From: Loktanella salsilacus
Lineage (GTDB): Bacteria; Pseudomonadota; Alphaproteobacteria; Rhodobacterales; Rhodobacteraceae
DNA length: 64,000 nucleotides
NCBI RefSeq assembly: GCF_900114485.1
Contig: NZ_FOTF01000013.1
Location: 41,130-105,129 of the forward strand
Direction: 5' to 3'
The position numbers and the translations under genes were made by a program. Below are positions 1-8,072 of the stretch, piece by piece. Below the pieces are notes generated by a model. It ran no database searches, was not told where the DNA came from, and saw only the letters and a program-made list of their open reading frames with translations. Numbering within the stretch: the first letter of the stretch is position 1; every line of letters begins with the position of its first letter.

Positions 1-2
1 GA

Positions 3-122
3 CTTGAAATGATTAGCACCAGCCGCGCTGAGCAACGAAAGCAGCGGCGCAATCAGTTAGAAACAGCCGCCCAGAACGAGGCGTTCTTGGCAATCTGGCT
101 ACAGGACCGCGCCGCCGACTAG
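3..122 (+). CDS. C-terminal end of a truncated gene, product unknown
   Basis: One frame is open from the left edge to a TAG at 120-122 and would encode about 39 residues rich in Arg, Gln and Ala, ending in WLQDRAAD. The other two plus frames stop within the first ten bases. An ATG at 9-11 could be an internal methionine. The gene would be convergent with the UvrA-like gene 25 bp away. It is too short to assign a family, and it could be a chance open frame. Confidence 0.35.
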   Translation, partial: LEMISTSRAEQRKQRRNQLETAAQNEAFLAIWLQDRAAD

Positions 123-147
123 CCGCCGGGCAATTTAGCTTATGTCA

Positions 148-2652
148 TCACACATGTGCCGCCGGAAAAAGGAACGGCGCGGTCTTGCTCGTGCTTGATT
201 GCGCCACCTGCGCGGGCGGACCTTCGGCCACGACCTTGCCACCCTCGCCCCCTGCACCGGGGCCGATATCAACGATCCAATCGCTCTGCCGCGCGACCAG
301 CATGTTGTGTTCGACCATGATGACGGAGTTTCCTGCCGCGACCAGACGGTCCAGCTGCGCCAGCAACAAGGTCACGTCCGCCGGATGCAGCCCCGTCGTC
401 GGTTCGTCCAGAACATATAGCGTATCGCTGCGCTGCGCGCGCTGCAGTTCTGTTGCCAGTTTGATCCGCTGCGCCTCGCCGCCGGACAGTTCTGTCGCAG
501 GCTGGCCAAGCCGCAGATAGCCAAGACCGACTTCACGCAGGGCCGAAATTGCGCGCGCGATCGCCGGCGCGTCGGCAAAGAAGTCGTGCGCCCCCTCGAC
601 CGTCAGATCAAGAACCTCTGCGATCGTCTTATCGCGATAACGAATTTCAAGGGTTTCATCGTTGTAGCGCTGCCCACGGCACACCGGGCAAGGCGCGTAA
701 ACGCTAGGCAGGAAAAGCAGTTCAACACTGACGAAACCAGCACCTTCGCAGTTCGGGCAACGGCCCTTGGCCACGTTAAAGGAAAATCGCCCGGCATCAT
801 AACGCCGCGCCCGTGCCTTATCTGTTGCCGCGAACAGTTTGCGTACATGATCAAACAGCCCGGTATAGGTCGCCAGGTTAGACCGCGGCGTGCGGCCGAT
901 GGGTTTTTGGTCCACGACAACCAGTCGCTGGATATGCTGCATACCATCGACGATATGCCCGCCCGTTGGGGTGTCCATTTCCTGCTCCAGCAGTTCCGGC
1001 TCATTCTCTGACGCCTCGACTGCGGGCTTTTGACCCAAAGCGTCACCGACAAATTCGACCAGCGCCTGACTGACAAGGCTGGATTTGCCGGACCCCGAAA
1101 CGCCCGTCACCGTGGTCAGCACGCCCAATGGCAGGTCGATATCAAGGTCATTCAGGTTATTGCGTGTCACACCTGCCAGCCGCAGCCAGCTTTGCGGCTC
1201 TCTAGGTGTGCGGCCCTCTGCACGCGCATCCGCGAACAGATGCCGCGCGGTCGCAGACGCATCAATCGCGCGCAATCCATCCACCGGGCCAGTATAGACA
1301 ACGCTGCCGCCGTGGGTGCCTGCGCCGGGCCCAATGTCCACGATCCAATCCGCGTGCTTTATGACACTGACGTCATGCTCGACCACGAACAGGGAATTCC
1401 CTGCACCTTTTAGTTCGTCCAAAGCACCCAGAAGCGCCTGCGTATCAGCGGGGTGCAGCCCCGCTGACGGCTCGTCGAGCACATAGACCACGCCGAACAG
1501 CTGCGACCGGATCTGTGTGGCCAGCCGCAACCGCTGCAATTCCCCCGGCGACAGGCTAACGGTATTGCGTTCAAGCGACAGATAGCCAAGGCCAAGGCGC
1601 GTCAGCGCGGCCACGCGGGCCATGATGTCAAGGGTAATGCGCTGCGCCACGATGCCCTTTTCGGGATTCATGTCATTGGCCACCGGCTCCCGGTCCGCAG
1701 CATTTTGCAGCAGCGTCGCCAGATCGTTCAGCGTCAGCCGCGAAATCTGACCAATATCAAGCCCCTCAAAGGTGACCGAAAGCGACTCGCGCTTTAACTT
1801 CTTGCCGTCGCATTCCGGACAGACGGAAATGTCCATGAACTGGGAAACGCGTTTTTTCGTCCGGGCGCTTTGCGTTGTCGTGAAGGATTGCAGCACATAA
1901 TTGCGGGCGCTGGTGAATGTCCCCATATAGGTCGGCGACCGGTTTTCTGCGCGCGCGCGGCGCGTCTCCTGCGGGGTCATCCGCGCATAAACGGGGACTT
2001 CGGGCGCGTCATCCGTGAACAAAATCCAATCGCGCGTTGCCTGCGGCAGGTCCTGCCACGGCGTATCAATGTCGTACCCCAGCGAAATCAGGATATCGCG
2101 CAGGTTCTGCCCGCCCCACGCGGGCGGCCACCCGGCAATGGCACCCTCGCGGATCGTCTTGGCCTTATCCGGGACCAGCAAATCCTCGGTCACGTCAAAC
2201 ACCCGCCCGATGCCGTGACAGCGCGGGCAGGCCCCGTCTGGCGTGTTGGGCGAAAACGCATCCGCGTATAGGATCCCCTGCCCCTTGGGGTATTCACCCG
2301 CGCGGGAATATAGCATGCGCAACCCGTTAGAGATCGTCGTGACGCTGCCCACAGAGGACCGGGCCGACGGCGCACCCCTTTGCTGCTGCAAAGCGACGGC
2401 AGGCGGAAGCCCCTCGATGCTGTCGACGTCTGGCTCCCCCACCTGATCAATCAACCGCCGCGCATAGGGCGACACGGAATCCAGAAACCGTCGCTGGGAT
2501 TCTGCGAACAATGTGCCAAACGCCAGCGAGGATTTGCCAGACCCCGAAATGCCGGTAAAGACGACCAGCGCGTTGCGCGGCACGTCGATATCGACATCCT
2601 TCAGATTGTGAACACGCGCGCCCCGCACCTGAATACAGTTTTCACGCCCCAA
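148..2652 (-). CDS. UvrA-like excinuclease ATPase, short class
   Basis: This 834-residue protein has the two-ATPase layout of UvrA, the damage-recognition subunit of nucleotide excision repair. Walker A motifs GISGSGKSSLAFG (about residue 34) and GVSGSGKSSL (about 520), signatures LSPGELQRLRL and LSGGEAQRIKL, and CxxC zinc-module pairs (CPRC, CPEC, CPNC, CPVC) are all visible. Canonical UvrA is about 940 residues; shorter paralogues generally lack part of the UvrB-binding region and are often linked to resistance to DNA-binding drugs. The start is TTG at 2652, since an in-frame stop lies a few codons upstream and no ATG intervenes. The family is clear; a repair or protection role is inference. 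Confidence 0.88.
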   Translation of the reverse strand: MGRENCIQVRGARVHNLKDVDIDVPRNALVVFTGISGSGKSSLAFGTLFAESQRRFLDSVSPYARRLIDQVGEPDVDSIEGLPPAVALQQQRGAPSARSSVGSVTTISNGLRMLYSRAGEYPKGQGILYADAFSPNTPDGACPRCHGIGRVFDVTEDLLVPDKAKTIREGAIAGWPPAWGGQNLRDILISLGYDIDTPWQDLPQATRDWILFTDDAPEVPVYARMTPQETRRARAENRSPTYMGTFTSARNYVLQSFTTTQSARTKKRVSQFMDISVCPECDGKKLKRESLSVTFEGLDIGQISRLTLNDLATLLQNAADREPVANDMNPEKGIVAQRITLDIMARVAALTRLGLGYLSLERNTVSLSPGELQRLRLATQIRSQLFGVVYVLDEPSAGLHPADTQALLGALDELKGAGNSLFVVEHDVSVIKHADWIVDIGPGAGTHGGSVVYTGPVDGLRAIDASATARHLFADARAEGRTPREPQSWLRLAGVTRNNLNDLDIDLPLGVLTTVTGVSGSGKSSLVSQALVEFVGDALGQKPAVEASENEPELLEQEMDTPTGGHIVDGMQHIQRLVVVDQKPIGRTPRSNLATYTGLFDHVRKLFAATDKARARRYDAGRFSFNVAKGRCPNCEGAGFVSVELLFLPSVYAPCPVCRGQRYNDETLEIRYRDKTIAEVLDLTVEGAHDFFADAPAIARAISALREVGLGYLRLGQPATELSGGEAQRIKLATELQRAQRSDTLYVLDEPTTGLHPADVTLLLAQLDRLVAAGNSVIMVEHNMLVARQSDWIVDIGPGAGGEGGKVVAEGPPAQVAQSSTSKTAPFLFPAAHV

Positions 2653-2990
2653 AAGGCTGGCTTCAGATTTTTTCAGTGTGATCTTGTGACCTCATTTGCT
2701 GTTTGGTTTCCCAACATTCGCGTGAGTCAGGGGTTTTGCGGCGATCAATGCGCCAGATTAAGTCCTCATGTGCCCGCCCAGATGTCGTCCGGCACGTCTT
2801 AATCAGACATAGCTCACAAGTTCAGCGGGTCGAATTTAACCGGCCTGAAAAGTAAAGAACCTCCGCCGCGCCTAAGCGCATCAACGACCGCGGTGATGCC
2901 CTTAGTCAGCCGCGCTTTGTGCGGCAGACCGCACCGCAACATGCGCCGCGTCAGGCGTGACGGGCGGCAGTCGGACAAGGAGCCTTTGTC
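2653..2990. other. Intergenic region with no convincing gene
   Basis: No open frame here has a plausible start and recognisable sequence, and no strong terminator hairpin followed by a T-run was seen. It separates the UvrA-like gene from the malonate cluster and ends at a good ribosome binding site (AAGGAG, about 2978) that serves the remnant at 2991. Confidence 0.4.
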
Positions 2991-3089
2991 ATGGATACCG
3001 CAAATACTCCCCCTGCCCTTCCGGTCGGATATCACAAGGTGCTGTCGGCCTTCTGGCGTTGCAGGGTGGCGATCAGGTCCGTGTATTGA
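2991..3089 (+). pseudogene. Possible 5' remnant of an acetyltransferase-like gene
   Basis: An ATG at 2991 follows AAGGAG at good spacing and begins MDTANTPPALPVGYHKV, which reads like a real N-terminus. It resembles, from memory, starts of GNAT-type acetyltransferases in this family. After about 17 residues the frame runs into the antisense of the GntR gene and stops at 3087-3089. I interpret it as the head of a gene cut off by a rearrangement at about 3040. The family guess is weak, but an intact ribosome binding site with nothing after it is unusual. Confidence 0.3.
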
Positions 3090-3697
3090 TCGTTTTGGAT
3101 TGCCACATGGGTCCGCATCGCGTCGGCAGCTTCGGCGGCGTTTCCGGCAATAATTGCCTCTAGAATGCGCGCGTGTTCTTGCAACGATGTGCCGACGCGG
3201 GCGCGGGCGCGCAACTGCAAGCGGCGATAGGCCTGCAGGCGTTTTTGCGTGCGATTGATTTCCAAGTGCAGGAAATCATTGCCGCCAATGACACGGATGG
3301 CCTCGTGAAAGGCCTCATTGGCATAGTAATAGGTATCGCTATCTCCGGACTCGGCTGCCGCGACGCAATGATCGTGGCACGCTTGCAGCGTTTCCGCATC
3401 AGACGCAGTGGCGCGGCGGGCAGCATTGCGGGCGCAAAGCGCCTCTAGCTCTGCCATCACCTCGAACATCTCTCTCAGGCGGACGGGGCCCGGATCGACG
3501 ACAAAGGCACCGCGGCGCGGAAACTGTTCGACAAGGCCTGTCGCCGCAAGCTGAAATAGCGCTTGGCGGATCGGCGTGCGCGACACGCCAAAATCCTGCG
3601 CCAAGGTAACTTCGTCCAGCCGCGCGCCGGGCCGCAAGGCACCGGTCAGAATGCGGTCTTCGATCGCGTCACGCAGGTTGGATGTATCACTGCTCAA
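3032..3697 (-). CDS. matR: GntR/FCD regulator of the malonate cluster (MatR-like)
   Basis: A GntR winged helix (DAIEDRILTGALRPGARL, then VSRTPIRQALFQL) is followed by an FCD ligand-binding domain with the usual metal-site pattern (FHEAI in the middle). The frame extends back to an ATG at 3772, but that would run through the operator palindrome at 3730-3755. A TTG at 3697 preceded by AGAGAG gives a 221-residue protein of normal length and is preferred. It is divergent from the TRAP-malonate operon, as MatR is in rhizobial mat clusters, and probably represses it until a malonate-derived ligand binds. The function is inferred from neighbours; the family is clear. Confidence 0.85.
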   Translation of the reverse strand: MSSDTSNLRDAIEDRILTGALRPGARLDEVTLAQDFGVSRTPIRQALFQLAATGLVEQFPRRGAFVVDPGPVRLREMFEVMAELEALCARNAARRATASDAETLQACHDHCVAAAESGDSDTYYYANEAFHEAIRVIGGNDFLHLEINRTQKRLQAYRRLQLRARARVGTSLQEHARILEAIIAGNAAEAADAMRTHVAIQNDQYTDLIATLQRQKADSTL

Positions 3698-3729
3698 GTT
3701 AACTCTCTTTTTCCTGATCTCACTATAAA

Positions 3730-3755
3730 TACAAGAAACCGCTTCTTGTATACAA
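3730..3755. promoter_or_regulatory. Putative GntR operator between matR and the malonate operon
   Basis: Two overlapping symmetries are present. TACAAGAA and TTCTTGTA form a perfect 8-bp inverted repeat with a 5-bp spacer (3730-3750). TTGTATACAA (3746-3755) is a perfect 10-bp palindrome of the type bound by FCD-class GntR proteins. Its position between the divergent genes fits autoregulation plus control of the transporter operon. Confidence 0.65.
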
Positions 3756-3857
3756 TAGTTCTTGCCGTTCATGGATTAGCTGTTACCCTTACGTCACGCG
3801 CCGGTCCAGTCTTGGAGGGGACCCCGGCGATCCGTGATATATTGGGGAGGAAAACCA

Positions 3858-4847
3858 ATGAAATACGCTCTTATGGGCGCCGTCGCTGCGCTTGCGACCA
3901 CCGCCATCAGCTCTGCGGCGTTCGCAGAGACCCTTAAGCTTAGCCATCAGTGGGCCGACGGCGATGTGCGCCACCAAGTCGCGCAGATGGTCGCTGACGA
4001 TGTTGCTGCGGCCGGTGTTGATCTGGAAATCCAGATCTTTCCGAACCAGACCCTGTTCAAGGCGCGCGAGCAGTATACGCCGTTGTCGCGGGGCCAGCTG
4101 GATATGACGATCCTGCCGCTGTCCTACGCTGGCGGCCAGCAGCCTGCTTATAACCTTACGCTGATGCCCGGTCTGGTAAAAAACCACGACCACGGCGCGC
4201 GGCTCTCGGCCTCTCCTTTCATGGAAGAGATCGAAAAAGTCATGGCAGGCGATGATGTCATCACGCTGGTGCATGGCTATCTGGCGGGTGGTTTCGGATC
4301 GAACAAGGACTGCATCACCAACCCTGATGACGTCAATGGCGTGACAATCCGCGCCGCAGGCAAAAGCTTTGAGCAGATGTTAGCCAGCGCCGGGGCGTCG
4401 ATTTCGTCCATGGCCTCGTCCGAGATTTATCCCGCCCTGCAAACCGGGGTGCTGGACGCGACGAACACCTCGTCCGAAAGCTTTGTCAGCTACCGTTTGT
4501 ACGAGCAGCTGACCTGCTACACCCCCGCTGGCGATTTCGCGCTGTGGTTCATGTATCAGCCGCTGATGATGAACAAGACGACCTTTGACAGCCTCTCGGC
4601 TGAGCAGCAAACCGCGCTGGTCGAGGCCGGCAAAAAGGCCGAAGCCTTCTATCTAGAGCAGGCTAAACTGGGCGATCAAATTGCGGCCGATGCATTTTCC
4701 AATGCGGGCGTAGAGTTGGCACAGATGACCGAGGAAGACTTTAACGCTTGGGTCGCGCTGGCGAAAACAACGTCCTATCCGGCGTTTGTCGAGGAAATGC
4801 CAGACGATGGACAGCGCCTGCTGGACCTTGCGCTGGCTGTTGAGTGA
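3858..4847 (+). CDS. matP: TRAP substrate-binding protein, probably for malonate (MatP-like)
   Basis: This is a DctP-family periplasmic binding protein of 329 residues. The start ATG at 3858 follows GGGGAGG; the N-terminus MKYALMGAVAALATTA ending in AFAE is a Sec signal peptide. It is first of five genes ordered binding protein, small permease, large permease, malonyl-CoA decarboxylase and malonyl-CoA synthetase, the order of the MatPQMAB system of Sinorhizobium. That context points to malonate (or methylmalonate) as the ligand; the protein sequence alone would only say C4-dicarboxylate-type TRAP. A strong hairpin follows the stop codon. Confidence 0.9.
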   Translation: MKYALMGAVAALATTAISSAAFAETLKLSHQWADGDVRHQVAQMVADDVAAAGVDLEIQIFPNQTLFKAREQYTPLSRGQLDMTILPLSYAGGQQPAYNLTLMPGLVKNHDHGARLSASPFMEEIEKVMAGDDVITLVHGYLAGGFGSNKDCITNPDDVNGVTIRAAGKSFEQMLASAGASISSMASSEIYPALQTGVLDATNTSSESFVSYRLYEQLTCYTPAGDFALWFMYQPLMMNKTTFDSLSAEQQTALVEAGKKAEAFYLEQAKLGDQIAADAFSNAGVELAQMTEEDFNAWVALAKTTSYPAFVEEMPDDGQRLLDLALAVE

Positions 4848-4855
4848 TCGACGAC

Positions 4856-4880
4856 GGAGGGCGGGTGTACCCCGCCCTCC
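4856..4880 (+). terminator. Intercistronic hairpin after the TRAP binding-protein gene
   Basis: GGAGGGCGGG (4856-4865) pairs perfectly with CCCGCCCTCC (4871-4880) around the loop TGTAC. No T-run follows, so partial attenuation or protection of the binding-protein mRNA 3' end is more likely than full termination. It lies in the 59-bp gap before the small permease gene. Confidence 0.7.
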
Positions 4881-4906
4881 ACCCCTAACTTAAAAGGTTA
4901 TCCAGC

Positions 4907-5473
4907 GTGAGTTATTCCGCCAGCGCCCCGCGCACCTTGCCTTTGGCTATTCGTCTTATCTTGGGTATTTCAACGCTTTGCGGGATTGTCGCATCCTTGA
5001 TGATGTTCGCCGCCGTGCTGATCACCTGCCACATGATCTTTGTGCGCAATGTGCTGAACCAGTCGACCGTCTGGCAGACAGAGGTCGTGATTTATCTGAT
5101 GATCGCAGCGACCCTGATTGGTCTGTCCTATGTGCAAAAGCTGCGCGGGCATGTGGGGGTCGATCTGTTACCAACGCTGCTGCCCCAACGCATGCGGCGC
5201 GGGCTGGGTATTGCCACGCTGGTGGTCACCGCCGTGATGATCGCTGTGATGCTCTATTACGGCTATGACATGTGGCATTTCGCATGGCAGCGCGGCTGGA
5301 AATCCGAAACCGTATTGGCCGCGCCGCTGTGGATCCCCTATCTTGCGATCCCCGTCGGCTTTGCCTTGTTCTTGCTGCAACTGCTGGCCGATTTGTGGCT
5401 GTCGGTGACAGCCTTTCCCATGGACGCCAAGGGCTTGCCCGCCATTGGCCTTGAGATGTCAGAGGATTACTGA
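4907..5473 (+). CDS. matQ: TRAP small permease subunit (MatQ-like)
   Basis: This 188-residue DctQ-family protein has four hydrophobic segments (about residues 18-40, 60-80, 100-120 and 140-160) and the usual motif region NQSTVWQTEVVIYLM. The start is GTG at 4907 after AAAAGG. Its stop TGA overlaps the ATG of the large permease gene by one base, so the two are translationally coupled. The small subunit pairs with the large permease to form the membrane part of the TRAP transporter. Confidence 0.9.
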   Translation: MSYSASAPRTLPLAIRLILGISTLCGIVASLMMFAAVLITCHMIFVRNVLNQSTVWQTEVVIYLMIAATLIGLSYVQKLRGHVGVDLLPTLLPQRMRRGLGIATLVVTAVMIAVMLYYGYDMWHFAWQRGWKSETVLAAPLWIPYLAIPVGFALFLLQLLADLWLSVTAFPMDAKGLPAIGLEMSEDY

Positions 5474-6792
5474 TGGACCCCCTTGCCCTTGGTGGCCTCG
5501 TTGCCCTGTTCACCGTCGTTGTGCTGTTTTCTGGCGTACCTGTTGCCGTCGGTCTGCTGATTGTCGCGACGGGCTTCCTTTATGTCTTTGACGGCCCGCG
5601 CAGCCTGCAAGCCCTGCCAGAGCTGTTTTACGGCGATCTAAACTCCTTTGCCCTGCTATCGATCCCGATGTTCATCATCATGGGGGCGGCGATTTCATCG
5701 ACCCGCGCCGGGCCCGATCTGTACGAAGCGTTAGAACGTTGGCTGACCCGCGTGCCCGGCGGCCTGCTGGTATCAAACTTGGGGGCCTGCGCCCTGTTCG
5801 CTGCGATGTCCGGGTCTAGCCCCGCGACCTGCGCCGCCATCGGCAAAATGGGCATCCCAGAGATGCGCAAACGCGGCTACCCGGACGAAGTCGCAGCAGG
5901 CTCTATCGCGGCAGGCGGCACTTTAGGGATCCTGATCCCGCCGTCAGTGACGATGATCGTTTACGGCATCGCGACCGAAACCAGCATTGGCCGCCTGTTC
6001 TTGGCAGGTGTCTTGCCGGGTATCTTGCTCGTCTCGCTGTTCATCGCTTGGGCGATCTTTGACACATGGCGGCGCGGCGCGGCGGGTGTGGCACTGTCCG
6101 GCGTCACCTATAGCTGGCGCGAAAAGTTCGAGATTTTGCCCCGCGTTATCCCGTTTATCGTGATCATCGCAGGCGTGCTTTACGCCCTTTATGGCGGCAT
6201 CGCGACGCCGTCGGAAACTGCGGCCGTGGGTGCGCTTTTGTGCATTGTCGTCGCTGTGGTCGTCTACAAGATGGTGCAACCCGCCGCGCTCTGGACGGTG
6301 CTGCGTGACAGCACACGTGAAAGCGTGATGATCTTGTTCATCATCGGCGCGGCAGGTGTGTTCAGCTTTATGCTGTCGTCCTTGTTCGTCACCCAGTCCA
6401 TCGCCGCATGGATCGCCGACCTTGATGTGAACCGCTGGGTCCTAATGGGGGTGATCAACGTCTTTTTGCTGGTCGCTGGGTTCTTCCTCCCCCCCGTCGC
6501 TGTCATTTTGATGAGCGCGCCGATCCTATTGCCGATCATCACAGCCGCAGGGTTCGACCCCTATTGGTTCGCCGTGATCGTCACGATCAACATGGAAATC
6601 GGCCTGATCACGCCGCCTGTGGGCCTGAACCTTTACGTCATCAACGGGATCGCGCCGGATATCAGCCTGAAAAAGATCTTGGTCGGATCAATGCCCTTTG
6701 TGCTGTGCATGGTGCTGGCGATCATCATCCTGTCGGCCTTTCCATCCATCGTGACGTGGCTGCCCGACTATCTCATGGGGCCAGAACTGTGA
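5473..6792 (+). CDS. matM: TRAP large permease subunit (MatM-like)
   Basis: This 439-residue DctM-family protein spans the membrane about 12 times and drives sodium- or proton-coupled uptake of the ligand handed over by the binding protein. Family landmarks include the loops GSSPATCAAIGKMGIPEM and ERGYPDEVAAG-like KRGYPDEVAAGSIAAGGT, then ILIPPSV. The start overlaps the previous stop (TGATG), and its own stop overlaps the start of the decarboxylase gene in the same way. Length and motifs are complete, unlike the damaged paralogue at 39768. Confidence 0.92.
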   Translation: MDPLALGGLVALFTVVVLFSGVPVAVGLLIVATGFLYVFDGPRSLQALPELFYGDLNSFALLSIPMFIIMGAAISSTRAGPDLYEALERWLTRVPGGLLVSNLGACALFAAMSGSSPATCAAIGKMGIPEMRKRGYPDEVAAGSIAAGGTLGILIPPSVTMIVYGIATETSIGRLFLAGVLPGILLVSLFIAWAIFDTWRRGAAGVALSGVTYSWREKFEILPRVIPFIVIIAGVLYALYGGIATPSETAAVGALLCIVVAVVVYKMVQPAALWTVLRDSTRESVMILFIIGAAGVFSFMLSSLFVTQSIAAWIADLDVNRWVLMGVINVFLLVAGFFLPPVAVILMSAPILLPIITAAGFDPYWFAVIVTINMEIGLITPPVGLNLYVINGIAPDISLKKILVGSMPFVLCMVLAIIILSAFPSIVTWLPDYLMGPEL

Positions 6793-8060
6793 TGCGCGCC
6801 ACCTCTGTCCTGAACGATCTTGTGGGCCGGGTGGCAGACCGGGGTCGCAGCATGATGGGCACAACCGCGCCGCGCACAGTGGCGCAGTTGTGCGATACCC
6901 TGCTGACAGGAAAGGGAGAGGCGACAGGCCTTGCCATCGCCAGCGCGATCTTTGACCGCTATGACGCGATGAGCCCCGCCGCGCGGCATGACTTTTTCAC
7001 CATGCTGCGCGACCGGTTCAGCGTGGACCGCGCCCGCACCGAAGCGGCCTTGCAGCAATGGCAGGATGGCGACGATACCGCCCTGCGCGTCCTGCACGCC
7101 GCGTCAGAGCCGCGATCCCAAGAGCTAATCCGCCGCCTGAACCGCGCGCCCGGCGGCACCCGCCGCTTGGTGGCCATGCGCAATGATCTGCTAAATCTGA
7201 TGGATGACGATGCAAGCCTTGGGGCGCTGGATGCGGATTTCAGGCATTTATTTTCGTCTTGGTTCAATCGTGGCTTTTTGGAATTGCAGCGGATCGACTG
7301 GCACACGCCGGCCAATATCCTTGAAAAGATCATTAAATACGAAGCCGTCCACGAAATCAGCGGCTGGGACGATCTGCGCCGCCGTGTGGCCGCGCTTGAC
7401 CGCAGGCTTTACGCCTTCTTTCATCCCGCGCTTGGCGATGATCCCCTGATTTTCGTCGAAGTCGCCCTGACGGCGGATATTCCCGTCGACATCGGTGCAA
7501 TCCTTGCCGCAGATCGTGACATGATGCCGCCAGCCAAGGCGCAGACGGCAGTCTTCTATTCCATCTCCAACTGCCAAACAGGCCTGCGCGGCATTTCATT
7601 CGGCAACTTCTTAATCAAGCAAGTGGTCGAAGAGCTGGGCCGCGAATGGCCAAACCTAAGCACCTTTGTGACTCTGTCCCCGGTTCCGGGATTGCGCCCT
7701 TGGGCGCTGGCGCAAAAAGACAAACTACCGCCGCGACTGGCGGACGTCGTGACCCAGGCCGAAAGCGGCGCGCGCCCAAGCGGCCTGTCGGACCTGACCG
7801 CGCACTACATGCTAGTGGCCCGCAGCACCCGCGGCGGCGCAACTGATCCTGTGGCGCGGTTCCATCTGGGCAACGGCGCGCGGCTGGAACGTATTCACCG
7901 CGACGCCGATACATCGGCCAATGGGCAACAGGCGTCATGGGGTGTCATGGTGAACTATCTTTACGATCTTGATACGATTGAACGAAACCACGAAGCCTAC
8001 TCCACGGCGGACGACATCATCGCGTCGTCCACCGTACGCCGGCTGATTAAGACACGATGA
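6792..8060 (+). CDS. matA: Malonyl-CoA decarboxylase (MatA-like)
   Basis: The 422-residue product matches the malonyl-CoA decarboxylase family, which converts malonyl-CoA to acetyl-CoA and CO2. Recognisable stretches are FFHPALGDDPLIFVEVALT, SISNCQTGLRGISFGNFLIK and FVTLSPVPGLRPWA, and the C-terminal acyltransferase-fold half with DPVARFHLGNGARLERIH. The ATG at 6792 overlaps the permease stop; the same frame stays open further upstream inside the permease gene, but that part is not family-like. Together with the synthetase downstream it turns imported malonate into acetyl-CoA. Confidence 0.93.
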   Translation: MRATSVLNDLVGRVADRGRSMMGTTAPRTVAQLCDTLLTGKGEATGLAIASAIFDRYDAMSPAARHDFFTMLRDRFSVDRARTEAALQQWQDGDDTALRVLHAASEPRSQELIRRLNRAPGGTRRLVAMRNDLLNLMDDDASLGALDADFRHLFSSWFNRGFLELQRIDWHTPANILEKIIKYEAVHEISGWDDLRRRVAALDRRLYAFFHPALGDDPLIFVEVALTADIPVDIGAILAADRDMMPPAKAQTAVFYSISNCQTGLRGISFGNFLIKQVVEELGREWPNLSTFVTLSPVPGLRPWALAQKDKLPPRLADVVTQAESGARPSGLSDLTAHYMLVARSTRGGATDPVARFHLGNGARLERIHRDADTSANGQQASWGVMVNYLYDLDTIERNHEAYSTADDIIASSTVRRLIKTR

Positions 8061-8072
8061 CAAGGATCCAAT

